Numbered from the stretch's first letter, positions 31,483 through 42,920 are shown. The stretch is 64,000 nucleotides of DNA from Zea mays (GCF_902167145.1 NC_050096.1:267800622-267864621), one strand, 5' to 3'. A program made the numbers and translations. The notes: a model not told the origin generated them from the sequence alone.

Positions 31483-32230
31483 CTAACCTACGAAACTCGT
31501 CGATAGTTGAACCAAATGTAATCCGCCCCGAATTTTTACCGGCCAAATCAAAATCAGCAGAGCTCTCGACCAACGACCAACAGCGAGATAAATAAACCCT
31601 AGATAGAACCAGCGCACAATTCGTCTAAATACAACTCTCAGCAGAAGGCTCTATCTATTGTCGCCAAATAACAAGCGCATCCTGCAGGAACCCATCCGAC
31701 CATCTCAGCAATTGAGACCAACCAAACCGTCATGTCCCTAATCAATTTGCCCAAATTCCTATGACGACGGGACAGCATCGAAATCTATCCAGCAGAAAAA
31801 CAGGAGCGCACCGGAACGGGTGTTCAGGAAGACGGCGGCGAGCCAGAGTGGCGGGCGATGAGGTCGTCGTAGGGGTCCCGACGGCCGGCGGCCTGGCTGA
31901 TCTGGGGATCCCAGGAGAGCTGCGAGTTGAAGCGGTCGAAGGTCCAGAAGCCGTAGGGGCGCAGAGGGAGGCTCCACGCCGCCTTAGTGCGCTCGCACCG
32001 CTCCTTCATCTTGTAGACATGCTCCCGCCGAACCTGGTCGCGCTTGTCCGGGTCCTCCATCAGACGGAGGATCAGATTCTCCGCGAAGTCCATGATGAAA
32101 CCCATCGCCGCCTTCGGTCGCCCTCTTCCCCCTCTCCGGTGAGCTTGGGATCTGCCGGCGCGTCGGTCTCTCTGTCGATCTTGCCGTATCGAGTCGGTGA
32201 CTTAGGTGGAGACTTTTGGGATTATAAAAC
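31483..32230 (-). other. Probable first transcribed exon of the host gene
   Basis: Contains the 93-aa coding region, a short 5' leader and about 340 nt of 3' UTR up to the donor CTTAG/GTAAGTG. A TTTTATAAT motif near 32225-32233 on the minus strand is a weak TATA candidate. Exact ends are unknown. Confidence 0.45.
31824..32105 (-). CDS. Conserved small plant protein of unknown function (93 aa)
   Basis: The only ordinary host gene I can support. ATG at 32103-32105 opens MGFIMDFAENLILRLMED, then a charged helical segment (KRDQVRREHVYKMKERCERT), a conserved-looking core RPYGFWTFDRFNSQL and SWDPQISQAAGRRDPYDDL, ending SGSPPSS at TGA 31824-31826. I recall similar short proteins in many plants but cannot name a function. 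GC-rich 5' sequence lies to the right. To the left a consensus donor (31482) in the 3' UTR suggests a downstream noncoding exon across a very large intron. There is no signal peptide and no clear membrane span. MULE copy 2 sits about 660 bp upstream of the ATG, close enough to affect the promoter. Confidence 0.8.
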   Translation of the reverse strand: MGFIMDFAENLILRLMEDPDKRDQVRREHVYKMKERCERTKAAWSLPLRPYGFWTFDRFNSQLSWDPQISQAAGRRDPYDDLIARHSGSPPSS

Positions 32231-32504
32231 ACGACAGATTTGGCTTCGTCGAAACGGAGATGTAGACGAGGGTTTCGATAATATGAAAATACAGAGAACG
32301 CGAAGCCGCTGAAATAGACTCATAATCGTTATTAGCCGTTGAGGAGAACCATTAATCATCCTTCGTCGTTGTCCATCCGCGCGCCGTTCTCTTCTCCCGT
32401 CAGAGCCGGTGTCGCCGCCGCTACTGTGGTTTCCTGTGAGGTCTCTCCTCTCTTCCTTCCAGATCTCCTCTTTCTTCATTCTCCATTTCCCTCTCGTTGG
32501 CTTC

Positions 32505-32745
32505 TGTAGACCCTGAGCGCCGGCCTCAAGGTACGTGGTGGGCATCGGGCCTTGGAAGGACACGGTGGTGCCGCCGACCAAGGACAACCGGCTCGCCACG
32601 CCGTCGGACCTCGTCGCAATGGCGCACGCGAGGGGGCTACAGGTGCACCCCCTACATGTACCGCAACGAGAACAAGTTCCTGCACTTCTCCTTCCGGCAG
32701 GACCCCGTCATCCAAGCAATTGCAACGATAGTATTATAATCTCTC
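32505..32745 (+). pseudogene. Glycerophosphodiester phosphodiesterase fragment
   Basis: Plus-strand sequence encodes YVVGIGPWKDTVVPPT, DNRLATPSDLVAMAHARGLQ and, one frame on, YRNENKFLHFSFRQDP. This is the C-terminal catalytic-barrel region of plant glycerophosphodiester phosphodiesterases, which cleave glycerophosphodiesters to glycerol-3-phosphate. A C5 run near 32646 shifts the frame by one base relative to the family pattern. After RQDP the match stops and a TAA follows. Only about 70 residues of a much longer enzyme are present, with intronless sequence ending 20 bp before the MULE TIR. It is a truncated copy or a captured fragment, not a working gene. Confidence 0.7.
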
Positions 32746-32766
32746 GCGAACTGAAGAACTAGCATA

Positions 32767-32960
32767 GGGCTGTTCTAATTGTCATTAGCATATTTCCCGT
32801 GCCGGTCCTGCCCTGGCTACGTTCTTTGCGGCTCCGTTACTCCCACGGTATGACTTGACATCTCCCCTAGGCGTTGTCTTCTATCTCTCGTTCTCTGTGT
32901 TCGTTCGAGTTCGTCATTTCCCCAACGCGCTTCCATTCCCTTCTCTCGCCGAAGATCTCC
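32767..32960 (+). repeat. MULE copy 2 left TIR
   Basis: Matches 8282-8463 in inverted orientation and 3409-3552 directly. Shared blocks include ATTGTCATTAGCATATTTCC and CCGTGCCGGTCCTG. Confidence 0.85.
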
Positions 32961-33051
32961 TTGCGCCGAGGGCGGATCATGTGTTGCCGCCGCTGGTGAG
33001 ATCTCCTATCGTCTTCCACTTGTTAGCTCTGTAACCCTAGGGTTTACAGCC

Positions 33052-34411
33052 ATGGATTCCGGCATGGAATCTGCCGCTGAGCTTTGTGCCTAGAAGTTCT
33101 CCGCGACCGTTGAAGCAGCATGTGACACCATCAATGCTTCTGTTGCCGCCTGTGTGATAGCTGGCGATCTCTGCGCCACAGCATCAGCAGGTAACCATGT
33201 GGTTTTGATGCTTGATGTTCTTGAATCCGCTGTGGAGGCGGAAAAATGTGATATGTGTTCGTATCAACAAGCCAGTGCAGCCGTCATTTGTGCTCAGCAG
33301 ACATTGGCCAAATACTCTCAGGTTTGTGTTCTGAAAACTTAACTGAATGAAATGGTGCCTTGTGAGGCAATTTGGGCCGTAAACATGCAATGTGAATCAA
33401 TCTGGTGCCATGTGATGCAATTTGGGGTGTAATGATATAGTATGGTGCTTTCTGATATTTGTGTCATGTGGTTTGTAGGAGCCCTGTGATGGATTTTTGA
33501 TAACCTGAGTGTTGTTTTAATGTTGTGACACCTGTTCTTGAGATTTGTAGCAACACTGTTCTTGAGGCTTGTGATACATGTGAGATAGTTCATAGTTGCT
33601 TTGCCCTATGATGCTTTCTTTGAAAATATTGAAGTGTATGCTACACTTGATGTTTTTTTCAAAAATAGCTGAGGGTTGTTCTTTGCTGTGGCAAGTGATT
33701 GTATTGAGGCCAGTGATGTTACCGAGGCTAGTTATGGTGTATATGGTTGTTTGTTGCTGGTTCTTTGAAAATATTCAATTGTATGGTACACTTGATGTTT
33801 TTTGTCCAAAAAATTGAGGGTTGTTCTTTTCGGTGGTAAGTGATTGTAGTGAGGCCAGCGATGGTACTGAGGCTAGTGATGGTGCATATGGCTATTTGTT
33901 GCCAGTTCATAGTGCAGGTTCTTTGTTGTGGCACTTGATGTTATTGTCCAAAAAAGTCGAGGCCTGATATATGCCAGCTGCAGATTTCCACATACAAATA
34001 CACAAAACGTAGTAGTTGTTCCCTATGCAATGTATGATGATATTTGTGTAATTTTTTGCAGATGAACAAAAAACTTGCAGATGCACTCGACTATGTTATG
34101 TCTCAAATGCAAGCTACAACTAAGAAACTACAAGATATTGCATCTTTCTGCTACATAGATGAGGATGTTGTAGATGGTTTCATGATGACGCAAGTTGCTC
34201 GGTCAATGGATGAATTGGTTGAAATTCTAGATATCACTTCAATGGACTGCCAGTTTTCGATGATGGACCCTGCTGTTGTATTAGAAGCTGGGTATGGAAC
34301 GTATTCCGTGTCCGAGAAATTATGAATCGGCCTTTAGAAGCAGAGACGCTTGGTGAGCACTGTGCTAAATGGGAGCTTAGCTTCAATGAGATATGGGATA
34401 GATCTATGTAA
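33052..34411 (+). pseudogene. Second MULE gene (unknown function), copy 2
   Basis: Exon 1 is 33052-33321 (90 codons, donor CAG/GTTTGT). Exon 2 starts at 34062 after an intact TTTTTTGCAG acceptor and would end at TAA 34409-34411. The frame is phase 0 at the join, as in copy 1. Copy 2 keeps the acceptor that copy 1 lost, but has a 25-nt deletion near 34299 (copy 1 has GTGAAGACAGTGGAGTGTGG there), which shifts the C-terminus. The TAG at codon 14 (33091-33093) is the same as in copy 1. Two independently damaged copies still agree closely, showing which parts were once coding. Function unknown. Confidence 0.65.
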
Positions 34412-34816
34412 TATCGTCATGTGTAGTTCTTTTGTGTTCACTAAGTTGGACAAGTATTGTAATGCATGTGTTGGATATTGTCGGATCTGGCTATTGTAAG
34501 ACATGACATTTTATATTCACGTAATGAACTATCTGTTGGGTATTGTGAGTTCTCAAATTGTATGTTGTTGGTATGATGGTGTTTGTGCAATATCTGGGAT
34601 ATATCTTGTTTTCTATCTGTTGGCTATTGTCAGTTTTCAAAGAGAGCATGACAATTCTCAGTTCTCACATAATAGCTGGAGACATAGAACACAATAGAAC
34701 ACAATACCATAATGCCATACAGATAGAACACAAGTTCATGACACATCCACAAGTTCATGACACAAAGACCATAATGTCATACAAATGGCATACACCACAC
34801 AAGTTCATCACATTAC

Positions 34817-35218
34817 TCAAACATTCTTCTTCCTAGGTGTGATCTTTTTAACTAGAACTCAAACTATACGTTCTTCTGGTGGTGAAGGTCTTTCAACAAC
34901 TGCTACATCAGCTTGTGTCATTGTGAGATGTGCTTGACTCTCTTTGACAACCTATTGTGATGACTCAGATACATCTTTCGGGAGCCAGCCTTTAGTAGAA
35001 TTTTTCCTAGGCCTTCTCTTCCTGTTTTACAAAAATTAGCACATAGAGTAAATAATAGAAAATATCACAAATAATAACACAATACATCCATTACCTTTTC
35101 TTTGTGCCATTAAATGGACATTTGTAGCTTGCTTTCCTGTGCCCTAATTCACCACAGTTTGGACACTTGAACTTTCCCCGAATACTTTTCTTCCCATTCT
35201 CATTGTTAGTTTTCTTTT
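34817..35218 (-). pseudogene. MULE transposase copy 2, C-terminal exons
   Basis: Last exon 34817-35021 (stop TGA at 34817-34819, basic tail rich in Lys and Arg) and the 3' end of the preceding exon from 35095 with a complete zinc knuckle, CPNCGELGH then KC. Copy 1 has lost two of these residues (Glu for Gly, Ser for Cys). Both splice sites match copy 1. The gene continues at 54617 beyond the Copia. Confidence 0.87.
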
Positions 35219-36479
35219 TGAAAGGGAATTAGGCTTACACCTAGTTCCTAAATAATTTTGGTGGTTGAATTGCCCAACACAAATAAATTGGACTAACTAG
35301 TTTGCTCTAGTGTATAAGTTATACAGGTGCCAAAGGTTCACACTTAGCCAATAAAAAGACCAAGTATTGGGTTCAACAAAAGAGCAAAGGGATAACCGAA
35401 GTGTGCCCTGGTCTGGCGCACCGGATTGTCCGGTGTGCCACCGGACAGTGTCCGGTGCACCAGGGGACTTCACGCTGAACTCTTCACCTTCGGGAAAATC
35501 CAGAGGCGCTCCGCTATAATTCACCGGACAGTGTCCGGTGCCCCAGGGAAGAGCGGCTCTGGAACTCACCGGCTTCGGGAATTTGCTCCGCTATAATTCA
35601 CCGGACTGTCCGGTGAACCAGCAGAGCAACAGCTACTTCGCGCCAACGGTCACCTGCAGGCGCATTTAATGCGCGCCAGAAGCACGCAGAAGTCAGGCAC
35701 GCGCGAGATGGTGCACCGGACAATCTATAGTACCTGTCCGGTGTACACCGGACATCCAGGCGGGCCCAGAAGACAGAGCTCCAACGGTCGGAACCCAACG
35801 GCCTTGGTGACGTGGCTGGCGCACCGGACATGTACGGTGTGCACCGGACTGTCCGGTGCACCATACGACAGTCAGCCACCACCAAACGGCTAGTTTGGTG
35901 GTTGGGGCTATAAATATCCCCAACCACCCCACATTCAAGTTATCCAAGTTTTCCCACTTCAACTACTTACAAGAGCTCTAGCATTCAATTCTAGACACAC
36001 CTAAGTGATCAAATCCTCTCCAAACTCCACACAACGCCCTAGTGATTAGTGAGAGAGATTTGCTTGTGTTCTTTCGAGCTCTTGCGTTTGGATTGCTTTC
36101 TTCTTTCTTTGATTCTTTATTGCGATCAAATTCACTTGTAATTGAGGCAAGAGACACCAATCTTGTGGTGGTCCTTGTGGGAACTTTGTGTTCCAAGTGA
36201 TTGAGAAGAAAAGCTCACTCGGTCCGAGGGACCGTTTGAGAGAGGGAAAGGGTTGAAAGAGACCCGGTCTTTGTGACCACCTCAACGGGGAGTAGGTTTG
36301 TGAGAACCGAACCTCGGTAAAACAAATCCACGTGTCTCACTCCTTATTCGCTTGCGATTTGTTTTGCACCCTCTCTCGCGGACTCGATTATATTTCTAAC
36401 GCTAACCCGGCTTGTAGTTGTGATTATTTTTGAGAATTTCAGTTTAGCCCTATTCACCCCCCCCTCTAGGCGACTTTCA
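35219..36479 (+). repeat. 5' LTR of SIRE-type Copia
   Basis: 1261 bp, TGAAAGGGAATTAGG to TAGGCGACTTTCA. It lacks two stretches of about 19 bp present in the 3' LTR, both in the CACCGGAC/GTCCGGTG palindrome cluster. About 16 substitutions separate it from the 3' LTR by eye. Confidence 0.96.
35908..35916 (+). promoter_or_regulatory. TATA box of the 5' LTR
   Basis: CTATAAATA flanked by GGTTGGGG (35900-35907) and CCCCAACC (35918-35925). Confidence 0.75.
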
Positions 36480-36481
36480 AT

Positions 36482-36493
36482 TGGTATCAGAGC
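36482..36493 (+). other. Primer binding site, initiator Met tRNA
   Basis: TGGTATCAGAGC directly after the LTR end, complementary to the 3' end of plant initiator-methionine tRNA. Confidence 0.93.
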
Positions 36494-36524
36494 CCGGTGC
36501 TTCATTAGAGCCTAACCGCTCGAA

Positions 36525-39160
36525 GTGATGTCGGGAGAACTCGCCAAGAAGGAGATGGAGACCGGCGACAAGCCCGCTACAAGCCACGGGAAGGCTTCAT
36601 CGGGAGAGTCCCACAACAAGGAGAAGAAGAAGGAGAAGAAGACTTCTTCTCACAAATCGCATCGGAGTGGCGACAAAATAAAAAGGATGAGGAAGGTGGT
36701 CTACTACGAGACCGACACTTCATCACCTTCTACCTCCGGCTCCGACGCGCCCTCCATAACTTCTAAGCGTCATGAGCGTAAGAAGTTTAGTAAGATCCCC
36801 TTACATTATCCTCGTACTTCTAGACATACTCCATTACTTTCCGTTCCATTAGGCAAACCGCCAACCTTTGACGGTGAAGATTATGCTAGGTGGAGTGATT
36901 TAATGAAATTTCATCTAACCTCACTCCACAAGAGTATATGGAATGTTGTTGAGTTTGGAGCACAGATACCATCCGTAGGGGATGAGGATTATGATGAGGA
37001 CGAAGTGGCCCAAATCGAGCACTTCAACTCCCAAGCCACAACCATACTCCTCACCTCTCTAAGTAGGGAGGAGTACAACAAGGTGCAAGGACTAAAAAGC
37101 GCCAAGGAAGTTTGGGACGTGCTCAAGACGGCGCACGAGGGTGATGACCTCACCAAAATCACCAAGCGGGAAACGATCGAGGGGGAGCTCGGTCGCTTCC
37201 GTCTACGCCAAGGGGAGGAGCCACAAGACATGTACAACCGGCTCAAAACCTTGGTGAACCAAGTGCGCAACCTCAGGAGCAAAAAGTGGGATGCCCACGA
37301 GGTGGTTAAGGTTATTCTAAATCTCTTATTTTCCTTAACCCTACTCAAGTACAATTAATTCGTGGCAATCCAAGATATACACTAATGACTCCCGAGGAAG
37401 TAATCGGGAATTTTGTGATCTTTGAATTTATGATCAAGGGCTCACGAAAGATCAACGAGCTTGACGGTCCCTCCACATCCGAAGCCCAACCGGTTGCATT
37501 CAAGGCGACGGAGGAGAAGGAGGAGTCTACACCAAGTAGACAACCAATCGATGCCTCCAAGCTCGACAATGAGGAAATGGCGCTCGTCATCAAGAGCTTC
37601 CGCCAAATCCTCAAACAAAGAAGGGGGAAGGACTACAAACCCCGCTCTAAGAAAGTGTGTTACAAATGTGGTAAGCCCGGTCATTTTATTGCAAAATGTC
37701 CTATATCTAGTGACAGTGACAGGGGCGACGACAAGAAGGGAAGGAGAAAGGAGAAGAAGAGATACTACAAGAAGAAGGGCGGCGATGCCCATGTTTGTCG
37801 AGAGTGGGACTCCGACGAAAGCTCTAGCGACTCCTCCGACGACGAGGACGCCGCCAACATCGCCGTCACCAAGGGACTTCTCTTCCCCAACGTCGGCCAC
37901 AAGTGCCTCATGGCAAAGGACGGCAAAAAGAAGAAGGTTAAATCTAAATCCTCCACTAGATATGAATCCTCTAGTGATGAAAATGCTAGTGATGAGGAAG
38001 ATAACTTGCGCACTCTTTTTGCCAACTTAAACATGCAACAAAAGGAGAAATTAAATGAATTAATTAGTGCCATCCATGAGAAGGATGATCTCTTGGACTC
38101 CCAAGAGGACTTCCTTATTAAAGAAAACAAGAAGCATGTTAGAGTTAAAAATGCTTATGCTCTAGAAGTTGAGAAATGTGAAAAATTATCTAGTGAGCTA
38201 AGCACTTGCCATGAGACCATTGACAACCTTAGAAATGAAAATGCTAGTTTAAATGCTAAGGTTGATTCTCATGTTTGTGATGTTTCAATTCCCAATCCTA
38301 GAAATGATAATAATGATTTGCTTGCTAGGATTGAAGAATTAAACATTTCTCTTACTAGCCTTAGGATTGAGAATGAAAAATTGCTTGCTAAGGCTAAGGA
38401 TTTTGATGTCTGCAATGTTACTATTTCCGACCTTAGAACTAAAAATGATATTCTACATGCTAAGGTTGTAGAATTAAAATCTTGCAAACCCTCTACATCT
38501 ACCGTTGAGCACACTTCTATTTGTACTAGATGTAGAGATGTTGATGTTAATGCTATTCATGATCACATGGCTTTAATTAAACAACAAAATGATCATATAG
38601 CAAAACTAGATGCTAAGATTGCCGAGCATGACTTAGAAAATGAAAAATTTAAATTTGCTAGAAGCATGCTCTATAGAGGGAGACACCCTGGCATTAAGGA
38701 TGGCATTGGCTTCCAACAGGGAGGCAATGTCAAAATTAATGCCCCTCCTAAGAAGTTATCTAATTTTGTTAAGGGCAAAGCTCCCATGCCTCAGGATAAC
38801 GAGGGTTACATTTTGTACCCTGCCGGCTACCCTGAGAGCAAAATTAGGAGAATTCATTCTAGGAAGTCTCACTCTGGCCCTAACCATGCTTTCATGTATA
38901 AGGGTGAGACATCTAGCTCTAGGCAACCAACCCATGCTAAGTTGCCTAAGAAGAAAACTCCTAGTGCATCAAATGACCATGACATCTCATTTAAAACTTT
39001 GGATGCATCTTATGTTTTGACTAACAAATCCGGCAAGGTAGTTGCCAAGTATGTTGGGGGCAAACACAAGGGGTCAAAGACTTGTGTTTGGGTACCCAAA
39101 GTTCTTGTTTCTAATGCCAAAGGACCCAAAACCATTTGGGTACCTAAAGTCAAGAACTAA
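36525..39160 (+). pseudogene. Copia Gag polyprotein (one frameshift)
   Basis: ATG at 36525 (MSGELAKKEMETGDK) soon after the PBS. Domains: basic N-terminus, UBN2-type gag core (DGEDYARWSDLMKFH to ETIEGELGRFRLRQGEEPQD), frameshift near 37320, CCHC knuckle CYKCGKPGHFIAKC at 37658-37699, acidic Ser-rich linker, then a coiled coil of about 250 residues full of Asn, Lys, Leu and Glu. TAA at 39158-39160. The frameshift is a single missing G: copy 1 has CTAAGATCTC where this copy has CTAAATCTC. Otherwise the frame is fully open, so the loss looks recent. The long coiled coil after the knuckle is typical of the SIRE group. Confidence 0.92.
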
Positions 39161-39172
39161 ACTTGTTTTGTA

Positions 39173-42100
39173 GGTTTATGCATCCGGGGGCTCAAGTTGG
39201 ATTATCGACAGCGGGGGCACTAACCACATGACAGGGGAGAAGAAGATGTTCTCCTCCTACGAGAAAAACCAAGATCCCCAACGAACTATCACATTCGGGG
39301 ATGGAAATCAAGGTTTGGTCAAAGGATTGGGTAAAATTGCTATATCACCTGACCATTCCATTTCCAATGTTTTTCTTGTAGATTCTTTAGATTACAATTT
39401 GCTTTTTGTATCTCAATTATGCAAAATGGGCTACAACTGTCTCTTTACTGATGTAGGTGTCACTGTCTTTAGAAGAAGTGATGATTCAATAGCATTTAAG
39501 GGTGTGTTAGAGAGTCAGCTATACTTAGTAGATTTTGATAGAGCTGAACTCGACACATGCTTAATTGCTAAGACTAACATGGGTTGGCTCTGGCACCGCC
39601 GACTAGCACATGTTGGGATGAAGAATCTTCATAAGCTTCTAAAGGGGGAACACATTTTAGGATTAACAAATGTTCATTTTGAGAAAGACAGGATTTGTAG
39701 CGCATGCCAAGCAGGGAAGCAAGTTGGTGCCCATCATCCACACAAGAACATCATGACGACCGACAGGCCACTGGAGCTCCTACACATGGACCTATTCGGC
39801 CCGATTGCTTACATAAGCATCGGCGGGAGTAAGTACTGTCTAGTTATTGTGGATGATTATTCTCGCTTCACTTGGGTGTTCTTTTTGCAAGAAAAATCTC
39901 ATACCCAAGAGACCTTAAAGGGATTCTTGAGACGGGCTCAAAACGAGTTCGGCTTAAGGATCAAGAAAATTAGAAGCGACAACGGGACAGAGTTCAAGAA
40001 CGCACAAATCGAAGGCTTCCTTGAAGAGGAGGGCATCGAGCATGAGTTCTCTTATCCCTACACCCCACAACAAAATGGTGTAGTGGAGAGGAAGAATAGA
40101 ACTCTATTGGACATGGCAAGAACCATGCTTGATGAGTACAAGACTTCGGATCGGTTTTGGGCCAAGGCAGTCAACACCGCTTGCTACGCCATCAACCGGT
40201 TATATCTTCACCGAATCCTCAAGAAGACATCATACGAACTCCTAACTGGTAAAAAGCCCAATATTTCATATTTTAGAGTCTTTGGTAGCAAATGCTTTAT
40301 TCTTGTTAAAAGAGGAAGAAAATCTAAATTTGCTCCTAAGATTGTAGAAGGCTTTTTACTAGGATATGATTCAAACACAAGGGCATATAGAGTCTTTAAC
40401 AAGTCCTCTGGACAAGTTGAAGTTTCTTGTGACGTTGTGTTTGATGAGACTAACGGCTCTCAAGTAGAGCAAGTTGATCTTGATGAGATAGATATTGAAG
40501 AGGCACCGTGCATCGCGCTAAGGAACATGTCCATTGGGGATGTGTGTCCTAAAGAATCCGAAGAGCCTCCCAATGCACAAGATCAACCATCCTCCTCCAC
40601 GCAAGCATCCCCACCAACTCAAAATGAGGATGAGGCTCAAGTTGATGAAGGAGAAGATCAATCAAATGAGCCACCTCAAGATGACGGCAATGATCAAGGG
40701 GGAGATGCAAATGATCAAGACAAGGAGGATGAAGAACAAAGGCCGCCACACCCAAGAGTCCACCAAGCAATCCAACGAGATCACCCCGTCGACACCATCC
40801 TTGGCGATATTCATAAGGGGGTAACCACTAGATCTCGTGTTGCACATTTTTGTGAGCATTACTCTTTTGTTTCCTCTATTGAGCCACACAGGGTAGAGGA
40901 AGCACTTCAAGATTCGGATTGGGTGGTGGCGATGCAAGAGGAGCTCAACAACTTCACTAGGAATGAGGTATGGCATTTGGTTCCACGTCCTAATCAAAAT
41001 GTTGTAGGAACCAAATGGGTTTTCCGCAACAAGCAAGATGAGCATGGTGTGGTGACAAGGAACAAAGCTCGACTTGTGGCCAAGGGATACTCCCAAGTCG
41101 AAGGTTTGGATTTCGGTGAAACCTATGCACCCGTAGCTAGGCTTGAGTCAATTCGTATATTATTGGCCTATGCTACTTACCATGGCTTCAAGCTTTATCA
41201 AATGGATGTGAAGAGTGCCTTTCTCAATGGACCAATCAAGGAAGAGGTCTATGTTGAGCAACCTCCCAGCTTTGAAGATAGTGAGTACCCTAACCATGTA
41301 TATAAACTCTCTAAGGCGCTTTATGGGCTCAAGCAAGCCCCAAGAGCATGGTATGAATGCCTTAGAGATTTCCTTATCACTAATGGATTCAAAGTCGAAA
41401 AAGCTGATCCTACTTTATTCACTAAAACTCTTGAAAATGACTTGTTTGTATGCCAAATTTATGTTGATGATATTATATTTGGGTCTACTAACGAGTCTAC
41501 ATGTGAAGAATTTAGTAGGATCATGACACAAAAATTCGAGATGTCTATGATGGGGGAGTTGAAGTATTTCTTAGGATTTCAAGTGAAGCAACTCCAAGAG
41601 GGCACCTTCCTAAGCCAAACGAAGTATACTCAAGATATTCTAAGCAAGTTTGGAATGAAGGATGCCAAACCCATCAAGACACCCATGGGAACCAATGGGC
41701 ATCTCGACCTCGACACGGAAGGTAAATCCGTCGATCAAAAGGTATACCGGTCGATGATAGGCTCCTTGCTATATTTATGTGCATCTCGACCGGATATTAT
41801 GCTTTCCATATGCATGTGTGCAAGATTCCAAGCCGACCCTAAGGAAGCTCACCTTACGGCCGTAAAACGAATCTTGAGATATTTAGTTTATACTCCTAAG
41901 TTTGGGCTTTGGTATCCTAGGGGATCCACATTTGATTTAATTGGTTATTCGGATGCCGATTGGGCGGGGTGTAAAATCAATAGAAAGAGCACATCGGGGA
42001 CTTGCCAGTTCTTGGGAAGATCCTTGGTGTCTTGGGCTTCAAAGAAGCAAAATTCTGTAGCTCTTTCTACCGCCGAAGCCGAGTACATTGCTGCAGGTCA

Positions 42101-42416
42101 TTGTTGCGCGCAACTACTTTGGATGAGGCAAACCCTTAGGGACTATGGTTACAAATTAACCAAAGTTCCTCTTCTATGTGATAATGAGAGTGCAATCTGC
42201 ATGGCGGATAATCCCGTTGAGCATAGCCGCACTAAACACATAGCCATTCGGTATCATTTTCTAAGGGATCACCAACAAAAGGGAGATATCGAGATTTCAT
42301 ATATTAACACTAAAGATCAATTAGCCGATATCTTTACCAAGCCACTAGATGAACAAACTTTTAACAAACTTAGGCATGAGCTAAATATTCTTGATTCTAG
42401 GAACTTCTTTTGTTAA
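39173..42416 (+). CDS. Copia Pol: protease, integrase, reverse transcriptase, RNase H (open)
   Basis: Open from GTTTATGCATCC at 39173 (first internal ATG 39228) to TAA at 42414-42416, about 1080 codons. Protease site [10 protein letters not shown]. Integrase zinc region (HRRLAH ... CSACQAGK), catalytic Asp 39789, Asp 39978 and Glu 40086. RT with YVDD, Asp codons at 41466-41471. RNase [11 protein letters not shown] and [12 protein letters not shown], ending [11 protein letters not shown]. It lies in the +1 frame relative to Gag, 13 nt after the Gag stop, with a TTGTTTTGTAG acceptor-like motif just before it. This is the only complete pol of its group in the window. Nothing in Pol itself shows inactivation, but the Gag frameshift would disable the element in cis. 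Confidence 0.94.
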
Positions 42417-42920
42417 ATTGCACTCATAGCTCATTTATATACCTTTGATCATGTCTCTTTTATGTACTATGACTAATGTGTTTTCAAGTCTATTTCAAAC
42501 CAAGTCATAGGTATATTGAAAGGGAATTAGAGTCTTCGGCGAAGACAAAGGCTTCCACTCCGTAACTCATCCTTCGCCGACACTCCGAGCAACTCTCCAT
42601 CTTTGGGGAGGAAAAGAACTCCGTCTTTGGTATAATATTCACTCATTTGTTTATGACCAAAGGGGGAGAAAGTAATTCAAAGGGCTCTAATGATTCTGTT
42701 TTTTGGCGATTCATGCCAAAGGGGGACAGAGTATGAGCCCAAAGCAAAAGGACCGCACCACCACCTAATTTTAAAAAGAGTTTTTCAATTGGTATGATTC
42801 TCAATTGATAAATTTAACATTGGTATCTTATTGTGTTCAAAAGGGGGAGAAAGTAATTTTTCAAATTTGATATATCAAAACCCTCTTGAACACTAAGAGG
42901 AGAATTTTATTTGGGGGGAG
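42417..42920 (+). other. Post-pol spacer of Copia, first part
   Basis: Noncoding. Contains ATTGAAAGGGAATTAGAG at about 42515, an echo of the LTR start, and purine tracts CAAAGGGGGAGAAAG near 42658, CAAAGGGGGACAGAG near 42717 and AAAAGGGGGAGAAAG near 42839. The Gypsy insertion point follows GGGGGGAG at 42913-42920. The spacer resumes at 52058. No env-like frame seen. Confidence 0.8.

Larger units (their letters stand above)
32767..35218. mobile_element. MULE copy 2, left part
   Basis: Begins GGGCTGTTCTAATTGTC, aligned to the right end of copy 1. It carries the left TIR, the second MULE gene and the 3' end of the transposase, in the same order and spacing as copy 1. It is cut at 35218 by the Copia insertion and resumes at 54617. 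The adjacent 9 bases 32758-32766 (ACTAGCATA) would be the TSD, but the far end has been lost. Confidence 0.9.

Noticed and set aside
32358..32500. Third MULE TIR left of the phosphodiesterase fragment
   Set aside because: Similarity to the TIR is limited to short pyrimidine-rich words such as AGATCTCCT and is not enough to call a terminus.
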